A DNA stretch of 64,000 bases from Sulfurospirillum deleyianum DSM 6946 (GTDB lineage: Bacteria; Campylobacterota; Campylobacteria; Campylobacterales; Sulfurospirillaceae), in contig NC_013512.1 of the NCBI RefSeq assembly GCF_000024885.1, positions 2,046,001-2,110,000 on the forward strand. Reading direction: 5' to 3'. How positions within the stretch are numbered: the first letter of the stretch is position 1; every line of letters begins with the position of its first letter. Positions 34,065-43,358 of this stretch are shown one piece after another. A program made the position numbers and the translations under genes. Under the pieces are notes generated by a model. That model saw nothing but the letters and a program-made list of their open reading frames with translations. It was not told the origin of the DNA and ran no database searches.

Positions 34065-34626
34065 ATGGAACAAAAGTTGGCTTTTTGGGACAACATGGCG
34101 AAGCGTTATCCACGTTTTAATGACGCATCAATAAGCAAAGATATCCATCCTATCTTAAACTGGTGTCACGGCCATTGATGTTTCAGAGGGTATGCTAAAA
34201 GCGCTCAATGAAGATGCTATCCAAACAGGCGTGTCGCACCATGTCCAAACCCATCAAAGCGATTGGGGTACTTTGGCGCTGACAACACAATATGACATTG
34301 TCATCGCTTCCATGACTCCTGCGATTAATAACGTACAAAAAATTGAAAAAATACTGGGTGCGAGTAAACAACTTGGCATTTACGTCGGCTGGGAAAAATA
34401 CCGCACCAACAAACTTGTAGAAGCTTCAGTCAAAGCGCATACACTCAAAGAAGAGGAATACTCGTTTGAAGAAGCCAAGGAGTATGCTTACGAACAGCTT
34501 GGTCGAAAAGAGCTCACCCCTAATGATACCATCATCGAATCTATCCTCATCAAGCACATGCAAAACGATCAAGTTATCGTGAAAACACAAGCCGAAAAAG
34601 GGGTTGTGTTGTGGAAAGCAACTTAA
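34065..34626 (+). pseudogene. SAM-dependent methyltransferase, broken by internal deletion
   Basis: From the ATG at 34065 the frame reads MEQKLAFWDNMAKRYPRFND, a typical methyltransferase start, then stops near 34177. In another frame TGVTAIDVSEGMLKALNEDA begins at once and continues, intact, to 34626. The missing piece is motif I (the GxGxG SAM-binding loop) plus a frameshift, so a deletion removed the cofactor site. The downstream half keeps YDIVIASMTPAINNVQKIEK. It follows the radical SAM fusion gene and may once have belonged to that pathway. Confidence 0.8.
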
Positions 34627-34653
34627 CATATATTCTTAATTAGTGATAAAAGA

Positions 34654-34683
34654 AGATAAGCCCAACAACCGTCGGGCTTATCT
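34654..34683. terminator. bidirectional hairpin terminator
   Basis: 10-bp perfect stem AGATAAGCCC / GGGCTTATCT with a 10-nt loop, between the methyltransferase remnant and the convergent fdh operon. Confidence 0.8.
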
Positions 34684-34690
34684 AAAACGC

Positions 34691-35590
34691 TTAAACCTTA
34701 CCTTCTTCTTTGAGTTTTCTATACCAAGAACTGTGAAGGATGGCAACCTCTTCTTCTTCTTTATAGCCTGTAATCATAGAGTGAATTGCGCCTTTAATCG
34801 CAATCGCTGCCATGTAAACATGTACCATAAAAAACGTCGCTACGACCATACCCAATACATTGTGGATAATCGCCGAGATACGGAGTAAATCAATTTGACT
34901 GACCCCAAAAAGTGTTGCCACAGGAGAGAGGTTAATGTTTAAGAAGAACATCAACGCTCCTGTTAAAATCATTAAAATACCACCAGGCATTGCAATCCAA
35001 AACCATGCCTTTTGACCTGCGTTAAACTTACCCGCAGGAATTGGCTTTTTCTCTTTGGAAAGATATCCGCCTACGATCATCATCCACTTGACATCATCCA
35101 TGTTGAAAATCATATCTCGAATCCATGCAATGATCATAGGAAGGACGGTAATCGCAAAAACAGGTGTGGCAATCCCGTGAAGGTTCTTACACACACGAAC
35201 AAAGGTTCCACCTCCGAAGAAGTCTCCAAACGCCATAATAAATCCTGTGGGCACTAACACCAAAAAGGAGAGTGCCGCAAGGTTGTGCATGACTCGCATC
35301 AACAAGCTAAATGCAAAGATTTTCTTGCCATCATGCGAAAACACTTTAGGTCCAATAATCATATAGTGAATCGAACCTGCAACCGGAACTAAAAAGAGCG
35401 CAATCAAAAACCCTTTCCAAAACCACTCACGTTGGAGGTAGGTAAAAACCTCTCCAAACGCAAAGTATTTTGGAATAGCATTGAGCATAGCTGTTCCATA
35501 CAAAGGGTCATCATACGTTCCTGTGCTTATGGCATATAAAGAGGTCATCGAAAGTAACAAGCTGCTTAAGAGCACAAGGTACTTTTTCAT
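34691..35590 (-). CDS. fdhC: formate dehydrogenase cytochrome b subunit
   Basis: 299 aa with signal-like start MKKYLVLLSSLLLSMTSLYA and about four core transmembrane helices. It anchors the enzyme and passes electrons from formate to menaquinone. Candidate haem His lie in MRVMHNLAALSFLVLVPTGF, VCKNLHGIATPVFAI, IHNVLGMVVATFFMVHVYMA. It overlaps fdhB by 4 bp and is last in the operon, before a strong terminator. Confidence 0.9.
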   Translation of the reverse strand: MKKYLVLLSSLLLSMTSLYAISTGTYDDPLYGTAMLNAIPKYFAFGEVFTYLQREWFWKGFLIALFLVPVAGSIHYMIIGPKVFSHDGKKIFAFSLLMRVMHNLAALSFLVLVPTGFIMAFGDFFGGGTFVRVCKNLHGIATPVFAITVLPMIIAWIRDMIFNMDDVKWMMIVGGYLSKEKKPIPAGKFNAGQKAWFWIAMPGGILMILTGALMFFLNINLSPVATLFGVSQIDLLRISAIIHNVLGMVVATFFMVHVYMAAIAIKGAIHSMITGYKEEEEVAILHSSWYRKLKEEGKV

Positions 35591-36219
35591 TGTGTAAGCC
35601 CTTTTCTGCTTTGTTTATTATAGGCAACATTCCAAAGATAAGAGTTATTTGCCTCTTTACTCTCTCCACGAGCTAGAACACGTGTACGATAAAGTTCAGA
35701 AACTTTCTCAGAGGTTCCAATCATCAAAGCATTGGTCGAACACATCGCCGCACACACAGGAACTTTTCCCTCAGAGATACGATTTTGACCATAGGTATGA
35801 CGCTCTATTTCAGAGTTGGTTTCAAGTGGACCACCTGCACACATGGTACATTTATCCATGGCACCTTTAGCGCCAAAGACACCATCTTTTGGAAACTGAG
35901 GCGCACCAAAAGGACATGCGTATAAGCAGTATCCACATCCAATACATTTTTCTTTATCATGAAGCACAATACCATCTTCACGAATATAAAAACAATCCAC
36001 TGGACACACTTGTGAACATGGAGCGTCAGAGCAGTGCATACACGCAATCGAGATAGAGGTCTCTTTGCCCTCCACACCATCATTAAGCGTTACGACCTTA
36101 CGTCGTGCAATGCCCACAGGGAGTTCATGCGCATTTTGACAAGCAACCACACAAGCAAAACACTCAATACATCTCTCTGCATCACAATAAAATTTTAGAC
36201 GACTGTTGATATTTTCCAT
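35587..36219 (-). CDS. fdhB: formate dehydrogenase iron-sulfur subunit
   Basis: 210 aa from the ATG at 36219, which has AAGGAG upstream; a frame extending to 36363 overlaps fdhA and is not credible. Sixteen Cys in four ferredoxin-type clusters are visible: CIECFACVVAC, CMHCSDAPCSQVC, CIGCGYCLYAC, CTMC with CAAMC. It carries electrons from the catalytic subunit to the cytochrome b subunit. It lies 10 bp after fdhA. Confidence 0.92.
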   Translation of the reverse strand: MENINSRLKFYCDAERCIECFACVVACQNAHELPVGIARRKVVTLNDGVEGKETSISIACMHCSDAPCSQVCPVDCFYIREDGIVLHDKEKCIGCGYCLYACPFGAPQFPKDGVFGAKGAMDKCTMCAGGPLETNSEIERHTYGQNRISEGKVPVCAAMCSTNALMIGTSEKVSELYRTRVLARGESKEANNSYLWNVAYNKQSRKGLTQ

Positions 36220-36229
36220 AGGGCTCTCC

Positions 36230-39094
36230 TTACGCTTTCTCAACACGGCATAGACCCGCATTGAACTCAGAAATTTGGGTAATCGGGTCAAATCCATAGT
36301 TAACAATGGTATTTGAACTTTCACCAATCGTGTAAGGACGTGTGCCTTCTGGATAGTTCGCACTCAAATCCACACCCTGCATAACACCCGCAAAGTTGTA
36401 CGGCATACAAATACGATCAGGGGTTACACTTCTATTGTAGTGTACTCTAACTTTAATCTTTGTACCCTGCGGTGCATGAATCCACATCATACCTTTATCT
36501 TCAATACCATACTTAGAGGCTAAGTCTGGGTGAATATTGGCAAACATCTCTGGAGTGATGCTTGAGAGGTACTTACTGGTTCGCTCTAGCATTCCAGCAC
36601 CTGAGAGGTTGACTAGACGCATAGAGGTCATAATAGTTGGGAACTCTTTGGACCAATCTTGTTTGGTTTGCTCAGAGATAAACCTTGTTGCTACCCTAAA
36701 GTTATTGTCTTGATCAGGCAATGCAGGGTATTTTTGAACCAAATCCCAACGTGGTGAATGAATAGGCTCACGGTGTACGGGTACTGGATCTGGAAATTCC
36801 CAAACAATCGTACGTGCTCTTGCATTACCATAAACACACACGCCATACTCACGAGCATATTTTTGGATAATACCACTAAAATCCATCGCCCAGCTTGGTC
36901 CCATTTGTGCTTTCTCTTCTTCAGAGAGCGTAATGCCAAGCACTTTTTCGATGTTAGCTTTAGTGAGTTGTGGGTAGCCACCTTTGATTTTTTGACCTGG
37001 AAGTGTCACGGTCTCATCGGCAATTTGGCTCACACCATTGTGCTCCATTCCAAAACGATTTCTAAAGCCCATACCGCCTTCATTGACAGGTTTGGATACA
37101 TCGTAAAGAACAGGAGAACCTGGATGTTTTTCATCCCAACATGGCCATGGAAGTCCGTAGTATTCGCCTTCCATCTCACCACGCCCTTTGAGGGTTAATG
37201 GATCAAAAAGATGCCAATTTGCTTGGTGTTTGCGTAGACGCTCTGGTGTCCAGCCCGAAAGACCAATACTCTTAACCGTACGAGCAATCTCACGAACCGC
37301 ATCATCTGGCCAAACAAAATCATCTTTATATTTAACGACTTCGCCTTTTTCCACATGCATTTTCATGCCCTTGACATACTCATCATAAAAACCAAATTTT
37401 TTCGCAAAAGCAAACATCACTTCATGATCTGCTTTACTCTCATACAGTGGTTCAACGACTTGTGAACGCCATTGCGCAGAACGATTGGTTGCGGAAAGGG
37501 TTCCTTCACACTCAAACTGTGTTGCCACAGGAAGAATATAAATACCATCTTTTCTATCGGTAATAATCGCTGCTTCATTCACAAACGGCTCAGCAACAAC
37601 AAGCATATCGAGTTTATCAATCGCCTCTTTGATTTTCACTTGTTGAGACATAGACGTAATACCTGTTCCTTGTACCCAAAGCACACGAATAGGCGCAGAA
37701 GAAGTTGTTTTTTCTTCTTGAAGAACACCTTGCCACCATTTAGCAAGAGAGAAACCTTTAGCATGCATCCATTTATGCTCACCCTTCGCATCGAGTTCTG
37801 GATGGAAACGGCTTTGAAGATACTCTAAACTCACACCCCATGTTTTTGCATAGTATTGCCATGCGGCTTTATCCAAACCATAATAGCCTGGAAGAGAGTC
37901 TGCAAGGTTTGCCATATCGGTTGCACCTTGAACGTTATCGTGTCCACGAATAATTTGACAACCACCACCTGCTTTTCCAGCATTACCTGTCACAAGCGCT
38001 AAAATTGGAAGAATACGGGTGTTTGAACTACCCACAGAGTGTTGTGTAATTCCTAAAGACCATGCAATAGCAGCTGGTTTAGTTTTTGCATACAATTCTG
38101 CTATTTCTAGGATTTGTGCAACAGAAGCACCTGAAACATTAGACGCCTCTTCAGGTGTCCATTTTGCAGCTTCGGCTCTGATTTGATCCATCGCATAGGT
38201 TCTATGATCAATAAAATCTTGATCTTCCCAACCGTTTTTGAAGATTACATGTAAAAGTCCATAGGCAAACGCAATATCGGTACCAGGACGAATACGTACA
38301 TAAATATCTGCTTTTGCAGCACTGCGTGTAAAGATAGGATCGACTACGATCAACTTCGCGCCTCTATCTTTGGCTTGCAAGAAGTGTTTAAATCCAATTG
38401 GATTAGCAACAGCGGAGTTTGCTCCGACCATCATGATTAACTTAGAATGTGCAACAATATCACCAAAGTGATTTGTCATAGCACCGTAACCCCATGTATT
38501 TGCCGCACCGGCAACGGAAGCACTGTGTCAGATTCTAGCTACGTGATCGATATTATTTGAGCCCCAAAACGCAGCAAACTTTCTAAAGTAAAACGCTTGC
38601 TGGTTATTGAATTTTGCTGAACCTAGGAACATTGCGGTATCTGGACCATTTTCTTCTCTAATTTTTAACATTTTAGAAGAAATTTCCTCAATCGCTTGAT
38701 CCCATGTTAAACGATGCCATTTACCATTCTCTTTTTTCATTGGGTATTTGATACGTTGTTTTGATTTGGTTAAATCAATTTGATCCGTACCTTTACAGCA
38801 GTGGCTTCCCTCACTGATTGGATGGTCATGTGCGGGTTCTTGTCTTACCCATACACCATTTTGTACTTCAGCTTTAATACCACAACCTGCTGAACAAATC
38901 GAACAGATGGTTTTTACTGTTTTTGAGCCTGGAAATGGGTTTTTAATCTCTTCCGCACTCGCCACTCTAATCTTCTCTTCTTTTGCAAGAAGATTCCCCG
39001 CTCCAAAACTAGCACTTCCCAAAGCCGCCATTTTTAAAAATGAACGTCTTCCGACTTTGCTAGAGGAGAGTAGTTGGGTTTCGCTTTTACTCAT
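36230..39094 (-). CDS. fdhA: selenocysteine-containing formate dehydrogenase catalytic subunit
   Basis: 954 aa read through an in-frame UGA at 38528-38530, taken as selenocysteine at residue 189. The context DHVARI-U-HSASVAGAANTWG is the Mo/W formate dehydrogenase active site. The TAT signal has GRRSFLKMAALG (residues 15-26). A [4Fe-4S] site follows (CSICSAGCGIK), then the two MGD-binding regions (GANSAVANPIGFKH, GNAGKAGGGCQIIRGHDN). It is exported to the periplasm and oxidises formate to CO2. selD, selA and selB are all in this window. The leader carries a structured element shared with wtpA. Confidence 0.95.
38500..38530 (-). promoter_or_regulatory. SECIS-like hairpin directly after the Sec UGA
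   Basis: Thirteen nt after the UGA, the transcript reads UUGCC-GGUGC-GGCAA: a perfect 5-bp stem with a GGU-containing loop, the position and loop type recognised by bacterial SelB. Confidence 0.7.
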
Positions 39095-39162
39095 ACACTG
39101 TCTCCTAAGTTTTATAGAGTTCTTTGAACTCTTGATACGTTTTTAAAGCAAAGCTCTAAAAA

Positions 39163-39229
39163 CTACGTTAACACTGGGTTTTCTTCGGCGCAATGCCCAC
39201 GCACCCTTAGTGCTTCTGTTCCCTGCAAA
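39163..39229 (-). ncRNA. candidate Mo/W-cofactor-type leader RNA before fdhA
   Basis: Same length and same ends as the element at 21661-21727. Where that has A15/A16 with T34/T35, this has G15/G16 with C34/C35, so a stem is kept by two compensatory changes. It lies between the small TAT protein gene and fdhA, 68 nt before the start codon, where it could control translation of fdhA inside the operon. Confidence 0.5.
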
Positions 39230-39247
39230 TAGAATTTTGCGAGAAAT

Positions 39248-39451
39248 CTAGTTGGTTCTCTTATAGTAGAGTTCCCACTCTTTTGTCTCTTTATACAAAA
39301 TCTCTTTTTTGGGAGATTTTCCATAAACAACACCGTTGTTTCCTTTTGTGTCACTCTTAGCACTCGCTAAAGCCACACTTGCCCCAGCCGTTGCAATAAC
39401 CGCTGATGTTCCAAGGGCTTTCTTTAAAAAGTCCCTTCTGTTTTCGTGCAT
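39248..39451 (-). CDS. small twin-arginine protein of formate dehydrogenase operon
   Basis: 67 aa from the ATG at 39451 (AAAAGGAGG upstream; a longer frame reaches 39553 without support). MHENRRDFLKKALGTSAVIA is a TAT signal (RRDFLKK) with hydrophobic stretch, leaving a mature part of about 40 residues. It matches the small 'formate dehydrogenase region TAT target' proteins found upstream of fdhA in this phylum. It may escort or stabilise FdhAB. Confidence 0.8.
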   Translation of the reverse strand: MHENRRDFLKKALGTSAVIATAGASVALASAKSDTKGNNGVVYGKSPKKEILYKETKEWELYYKRTN

Positions 39452-39616
39452 AGTTCTATGCCTCCTTTTCCTATGATGAGGAATCAGTTTTTCACCCTTA
39501 AAAGAGTTATGAAAAAAGAAGTTTTTTCCTCTTTCATAACGCTTTAATAGCATTATGCTAAATTTGCATATTTGAAGACAAAAAGAGTCTTAAATATGCA
39601 AAAAAAGCATATTTAT

Positions 39617-40327
39617 TTATAAAACAATTTCATCCAAATTACGTCTAATTCGCTGACTCAAAGGTTTTCTGTCCGTTTGAATGACCGCACTCACACGATG
39701 GGCACTCGCAACTTTTTGCGAAGGAGCAACATCTAAATAGAGACGTTCAAAATCACTAAAGGCTTTTAAAACAATGGCGGTATTTTTATAGAAAACACTC
39801 TTTTCATGCGTAAAGAGAAGCTCTGCAAAATCATCAATACACTCATTTAAAATCTCAGCAAAAAAGGTATGAGCTAAGTTTAAACTCTCTTCATCTCCTT
39901 CAATCCCTGATTCAATAAGCGTTGACATAAGTCGAAACGCAAAAACCATTTGATCTTCAGAGTCATTACACAAAGGCTTGTTACGTCTAAATTTAGAACG
40001 AAGCACTAAACCAGCAGCTTTCACTCGCTTTTGACCATCATCTCTTCCCTCATCATAATACGAAGCACTCAAAGGGATAAAAGAGCTCTCAGGTGAGACA
40101 AAAACTTCATCATACTCCGCTCTTAATGCGCTAAAACCCTCTGTTTTAATCTTCTCTTGAATTGCCCCTAACGCTTCATAACTGCCCTCATCCAAAGGAT
40201 TGGATAGAAAAATTGGAAGCAGCGTTTCTACATCTTTGTACCCTTCATCACTGGAAGAAAAATCTAACATTTTCGCAAAAAAAATGTAGTACAGTGAACG
40301 GGCTTGATTGATTGCTTTTTTATCCAT
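39617..40327 (-). CDS. TorD-family chaperone for formate dehydrogenase
   Basis: 236 aa, all-helical, no signal. ARSLYYIFFAKMLDFSSSDE and EYDEVFVSPESSFIPLSASY fit the TorD/DmsD family, which binds the TAT signal and apo-enzyme of molybdoenzymes until the cofactor is inserted. The first codons overlap the ferredoxin gene by 8 bp. Its client is presumably FdhA, two genes downstream. Confidence 0.83.
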   Translation of the reverse strand: MDKKAINQARSLYYIFFAKMLDFSSSDEGYKDVETLLPIFLSNPLDEGSYEALGAIQEKIKTEGFSALRAEYDEVFVSPESSFIPLSASYYDEGRDDGQKRVKAAGLVLRSKFRRNKPLCNDSEDQMVFAFRLMSTLIESGIEGDEESLNLAHTFFAEILNECIDDFAELLFTHEKSVFYKNTAIVLKAFSDFERLYLDVAPSQKVASAHRVSAVIQTDRKPLSQRIRRNLDEIVL

Positions 40328-42017
40328 TTTTAACCTCTTTCATCTCGGTTTCCATATGCGCTCTAAACATCACTTTAGGTTTACAATCCGCACAACAATA
40401 AAGCGTTCTAAGCTTCACATCATCTCCCATAAAAAGTGGGGTCATAATGGCAACAATTTTTTCAACCGATTTGCGTGTAGCAAACTCTTTCCCACACTCC
40501 ACACAGGCGAAAAGCTCATCGTGCGCCATAATGCGCTGTGAAAACCAGCTTGGCTTGAGATGGATTTCATCTTTGATTACATGTAAACAATCTTTTTCAG
40601 GACAGGTCACTTCACAATAGCCACAGTTGGTACAAATCGAAGCGTTAAAACGAAGACTGTTATCCTCAGGATGTGCGGTTAAAGCCCTGACATTACAGGC
40701 TCCCACGCAACTTAAACAGAGCGTACATTTATCGGTATCAATACTCATGTCACCATAATGCACATGCTCACCCGTCTTCACCACACCCAAATCCTCTTCA
40801 CCCACCACATGGGCTAAACGTGCGGAAAAAATTTCACGTTTACGAAGCCCTGCCTCATTAATACCATAACAGCACTCAGGAATACTCTGCAAGGTTTCAA
40901 AAACAGAGGCTAACTCTTCGGTGGTTTCACACACATAAATGGCTTTTTTATGGTACTTTTTCTCAAAAATCTCATTTAAGATACGAATAACATCGCCTGT
41001 ACCTTTAGAGATAAAATCGGTATAAAAAACAATGGGATTACCACTGGTTTGAAGTAAATTCAGCAAATGCGCCTCATGTAAATATTTCTCCCCTTCAATC
41101 ATCAAAGGAAGCACACCCTCACGAAGCGGAATATCAATCACGCCTAAATCCATCTTATTCGGAATAATCAAGGCAATCGATTCTCTAAAATAATCACTCA
41201 AATGGGTAAACGCAAGGCGTGGCATCTGCGTATAATCAAGCGCACCACTAGGACACACACTCACACAGCCACCACAGCCGTGACAATCAATGTGTGAGAA
41301 AACCAAATGCTTGGTCTCGTCCTCTTTTAAAATGGCAACCGTGGGGCACACCTCCGCACACTTCCCACAAATCTCCTCACGGCGTTCATGATACTGGCAA
41401 ATGGAAGGATCATAACTGATGTAGTTTTTATAGTGATACTCACCCGTTCGCTCACGAAGGGTTTTTAACGCTTCTTCTAATCCTATCACAGCGGGGTCAT
41501 ACACACCACTTTGCTTCATGGCAAACTTCGGAGCATTCCACCAAAGCACTTGATCACACTCTAATTCTAAGAGTTCGTCCTCTTTTTTAAGCGTTACATG
41601 TAAAGCACCTATATGCCCATTGAGGTCTAAAATCATTGAAGGAGAAAGTAACATGACGGTAAACATTTCTTCACTTAAATCGCTCTTGAGTGCTTCATGC
41701 TCTGATTCATCTGTTACGATCAGTAACTTCTTTCCCACTTCTTGGCTATAATCCACATCTTGCGCAAAATCAAACCCAACAGAGCGTATCGCATAGAGTT
41801 TCGCAACATTCGTGATTTTGTGAGCAATGCTATCTTCTGATTGCGCCACATAAAAATTGATTTCAGGCGCATAAATAAGAGCCTCGGCTTCAGGATAATT
41901 CGCAACAAGAAAATCACCTTTACAGGGGGTTTTCACCCATTCTATTGTCTCATCAAGGGGAAAATCAATACCAACGGTATCGTAAAATGCGTACTCTTTT
42001 TGCATAAGTTTGTCCAT
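40320..42017 (-). CDS. multi-cluster 4Fe-4S ferredoxin-domain protein of fdh operon
   Basis: 565 aa, cytoplasmic. Two ferredoxin pairs are visible: CGKCAEVCPTVAIL with CHGCGGCVSVCPSGAL (residues about 210-260) and CTLCLSCVGACNVRAL with CTNCGYCEVTCPEKDC (about 430-490), plus two CxxC pairs near the end (CVEC, CCADC). This protein type heads fdh operons in Campylobacter and relatives; an electron-transfer or sulfur/Fe-S role in assembly is likely but not proven. It is first in the operon, 74 bp from a near-perfect ModE site. Confidence 0.8.
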   Translation of the reverse strand: MDKLMQKEYAFYDTVGIDFPLDETIEWVKTPCKGDFLVANYPEAEALIYAPEINFYVAQSEDSIAHKITNVAKLYAIRSVGFDFAQDVDYSQEVGKKLLIVTDESEHEALKSDLSEEMFTVMLLSPSMILDLNGHIGALHVTLKKEDELLELECDQVLWWNAPKFAMKQSGVYDPAVIGLEEALKTLRERTGEYHYKNYISYDPSICQYHERREEICGKCAEVCPTVAILKEDETKHLVFSHIDCHGCGGCVSVCPSGALDYTQMPRLAFTHLSDYFRESIALIIPNKMDLGVIDIPLREGVLPLMIEGEKYLHEAHLLNLLQTSGNPIVFYTDFISKGTGDVIRILNEIFEKKYHKKAIYVCETTEELASVFETLQSIPECCYGINEAGLRKREIFSARLAHVVGEEDLGVVKTGEHVHYGDMSIDTDKCTLCLSCVGACNVRALTAHPEDNSLRFNASICTNCGYCEVTCPEKDCLHVIKDEIHLKPSWFSQRIMAHDELFACVECGKEFATRKSVEKIVAIMTPLFMGDDVKLRTLYCCADCKPKVMFRAHMETEMKEVKNG

Positions 42018-42090
42018 TAAGTGGTAAATTATAATTGACCGAATTGTAAAATCATTTGGATTAAACGGTTCTTAATAATACAAAAAGACT

Positions 42091-42115
42091 CGTTATATTA
42101 TAATTGTATATAACG
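42091..42115. promoter_or_regulatory. ModE-like operator of the fdh operon
   Basis: CGTTATAT and ATATAACG are perfect complements with a 9-bp spacer, the best ModE-type core in the window. It lies 74 bp before the first fdh operon gene and 83 bp before the divergent ligand-binding protein. Confidence 0.7.
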
Positions 42116-42197
42116 ATATATAGCCCCTTTGCTCCTTAGCTTTCGTTAATCTTCTTCCGCTATAATTGAAGATATCTCTTTCATAAGGTATGGTGTT

Positions 42198-43358
42198 TTG
42201 GTCAACAAAAATTTTCTTCTTCTTGGTATCATCAGCCTTGGTATCTTTATCAGTGGGTTACTTTTTAGGAATTTTCCTCTGCATGAAAAAAGTGCTATTG
42301 TCTTAGGAACGTCTCTTCCTCTCAGTGGCATTAACGCTGATCTTGGCAAAGACATGGTCATTGGTGCTAATACCTATTTTAGCCATATTAACGCTAGAGG
42401 TGGTGTGCAAGACAAAAAAATCCAGCTTGTCCATTATGATGACAAATACGAACCCGAAAACACCCTACAAAACACCATCAAATTGATTGAAAAAGATGGT
42501 GCTTTTGCTCTTTTTGGTTTTGTGGGCACACCTACGGTTAAACGTGTTTTACCACTGATTACATACAGTAACATTCCCTTTATCGCACCCTATACAGGTG
42601 CTTCGTTTCTACGCAATGAAGAGCTAAGCAACATTGTGAATTTTAGAAGCTCCTACGCACAAGAGATGGACGCCTTGGTTGAATATTTAAATACCCAAAA
42701 GAAAGTAACAAAGTTTGCGATTTTTTATCAAAATGATGATTATGGTGAAGAGGGTTACGTTGCTTTGGCACAAGCCCTTGCCAAACGCAATCTTCAACTA
42801 AGCGCAGAGGGAACCTACAAACGCAATACCCTCTCCATTCGTCATGCCGTCCATGAGATTGAAGGTGCTAAACCTGAGGCCATTATCCTTGTGGGTGCGT
42901 ATAAACCTACCGCACGGTTTATTGAAAAAGTGAAAAGCACTTTTTCGTATCAGCCTATTTTTTCACCTATCTCTTTTGTCAATGCCAACGCTTTAATGCA
43001 CGAATTAAAAGGCAATGGGGAAAATCTTCTTTTCTCACAAACCGTACCTTCATGTGATGATTTTTACTCAAAAGAGGGAATTGAATACCGTAAACTACTC
43101 TCATTTTATTATCCTGAAGCCAAACCCTCCCTCGTCTCTTTTGAGGGGTTTTTAGCGGCAAAAAGCGTTGTGAAAGCACTTCAGAACATTCATGGAACCA
43201 TCACACGGGAGAAGTTTCTTGAAAACCTTAAACACTTAAATACCTACACCCTTGACAATATTCCTTTGCACTATCGCAATGCGCAACTCCTCAACCAAGT
43301 CTATCTTGCGCAGTATCATGATGGCAAATTTGAAATTATCCAAAAGTATGAGTACTAA
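42198..43358 (+). CDS. periplasmic ligand-binding protein (LivJ-type) of a sensor set
   Basis: 386 aa from a TTG codon at 42198; no ATG or GTG is available in frame, and AAGGT lies 9 bp upstream. A single N-terminal hydrophobic segment (NFLLLGIISLGIFISGLLFR) anchors or exports it. The type I binding fold follows: LGTSLPLSGINADLGKDMVI, GANTYFSHINARGG, FAIFYQNDDYGEEGY. A kinase gene overlaps its end, so it is likely the sensory input of that kinase rather than a transporter part. The ligand is unknown. Confidence 0.8.
   Translation: MVNKNFLLLGIISLGIFISGLLFRNFPLHEKSAIVLGTSLPLSGINADLGKDMVIGANTYFSHINARGGVQDKKIQLVHYDDKYEPENTLQNTIKLIEKDGAFALFGFVGTPTVKRVLPLITYSNIPFIAPYTGASFLRNEELSNIVNFRSSYAQEMDALVEYLNTQKKVTKFAIFYQNDDYGEEGYVALAQALAKRNLQLSAEGTYKRNTLSIRHAVHEIEGAKPEAIILVGAYKPTARFIEKVKSTFSYQPIFSPISFVNANALMHELKGNGENLLFSQTVPSCDDFYSKEGIEYRKLLSFYYPEAKPSLVSFEGFLAAKSVVKALQNIHGTITREKFLENLKHLNTYTLDNIPLHYRNAQLLNQVYLAQYHDGKFEIIQKYEY

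Noticed and set aside
36758-37198. 146-aa plus-strand open frame inside fdhA
   Set aside because: It lies wholly antisense to a well-supported catalytic domain and has no ribosome site or family motif.
38528-39094. Two separate genes or a frameshifted fdhA
   Set aside because: The frames are in phase across a single UGA, the flanking residues are those of the Sec active site, and a SECIS-like hairpin plus sel genes are present.
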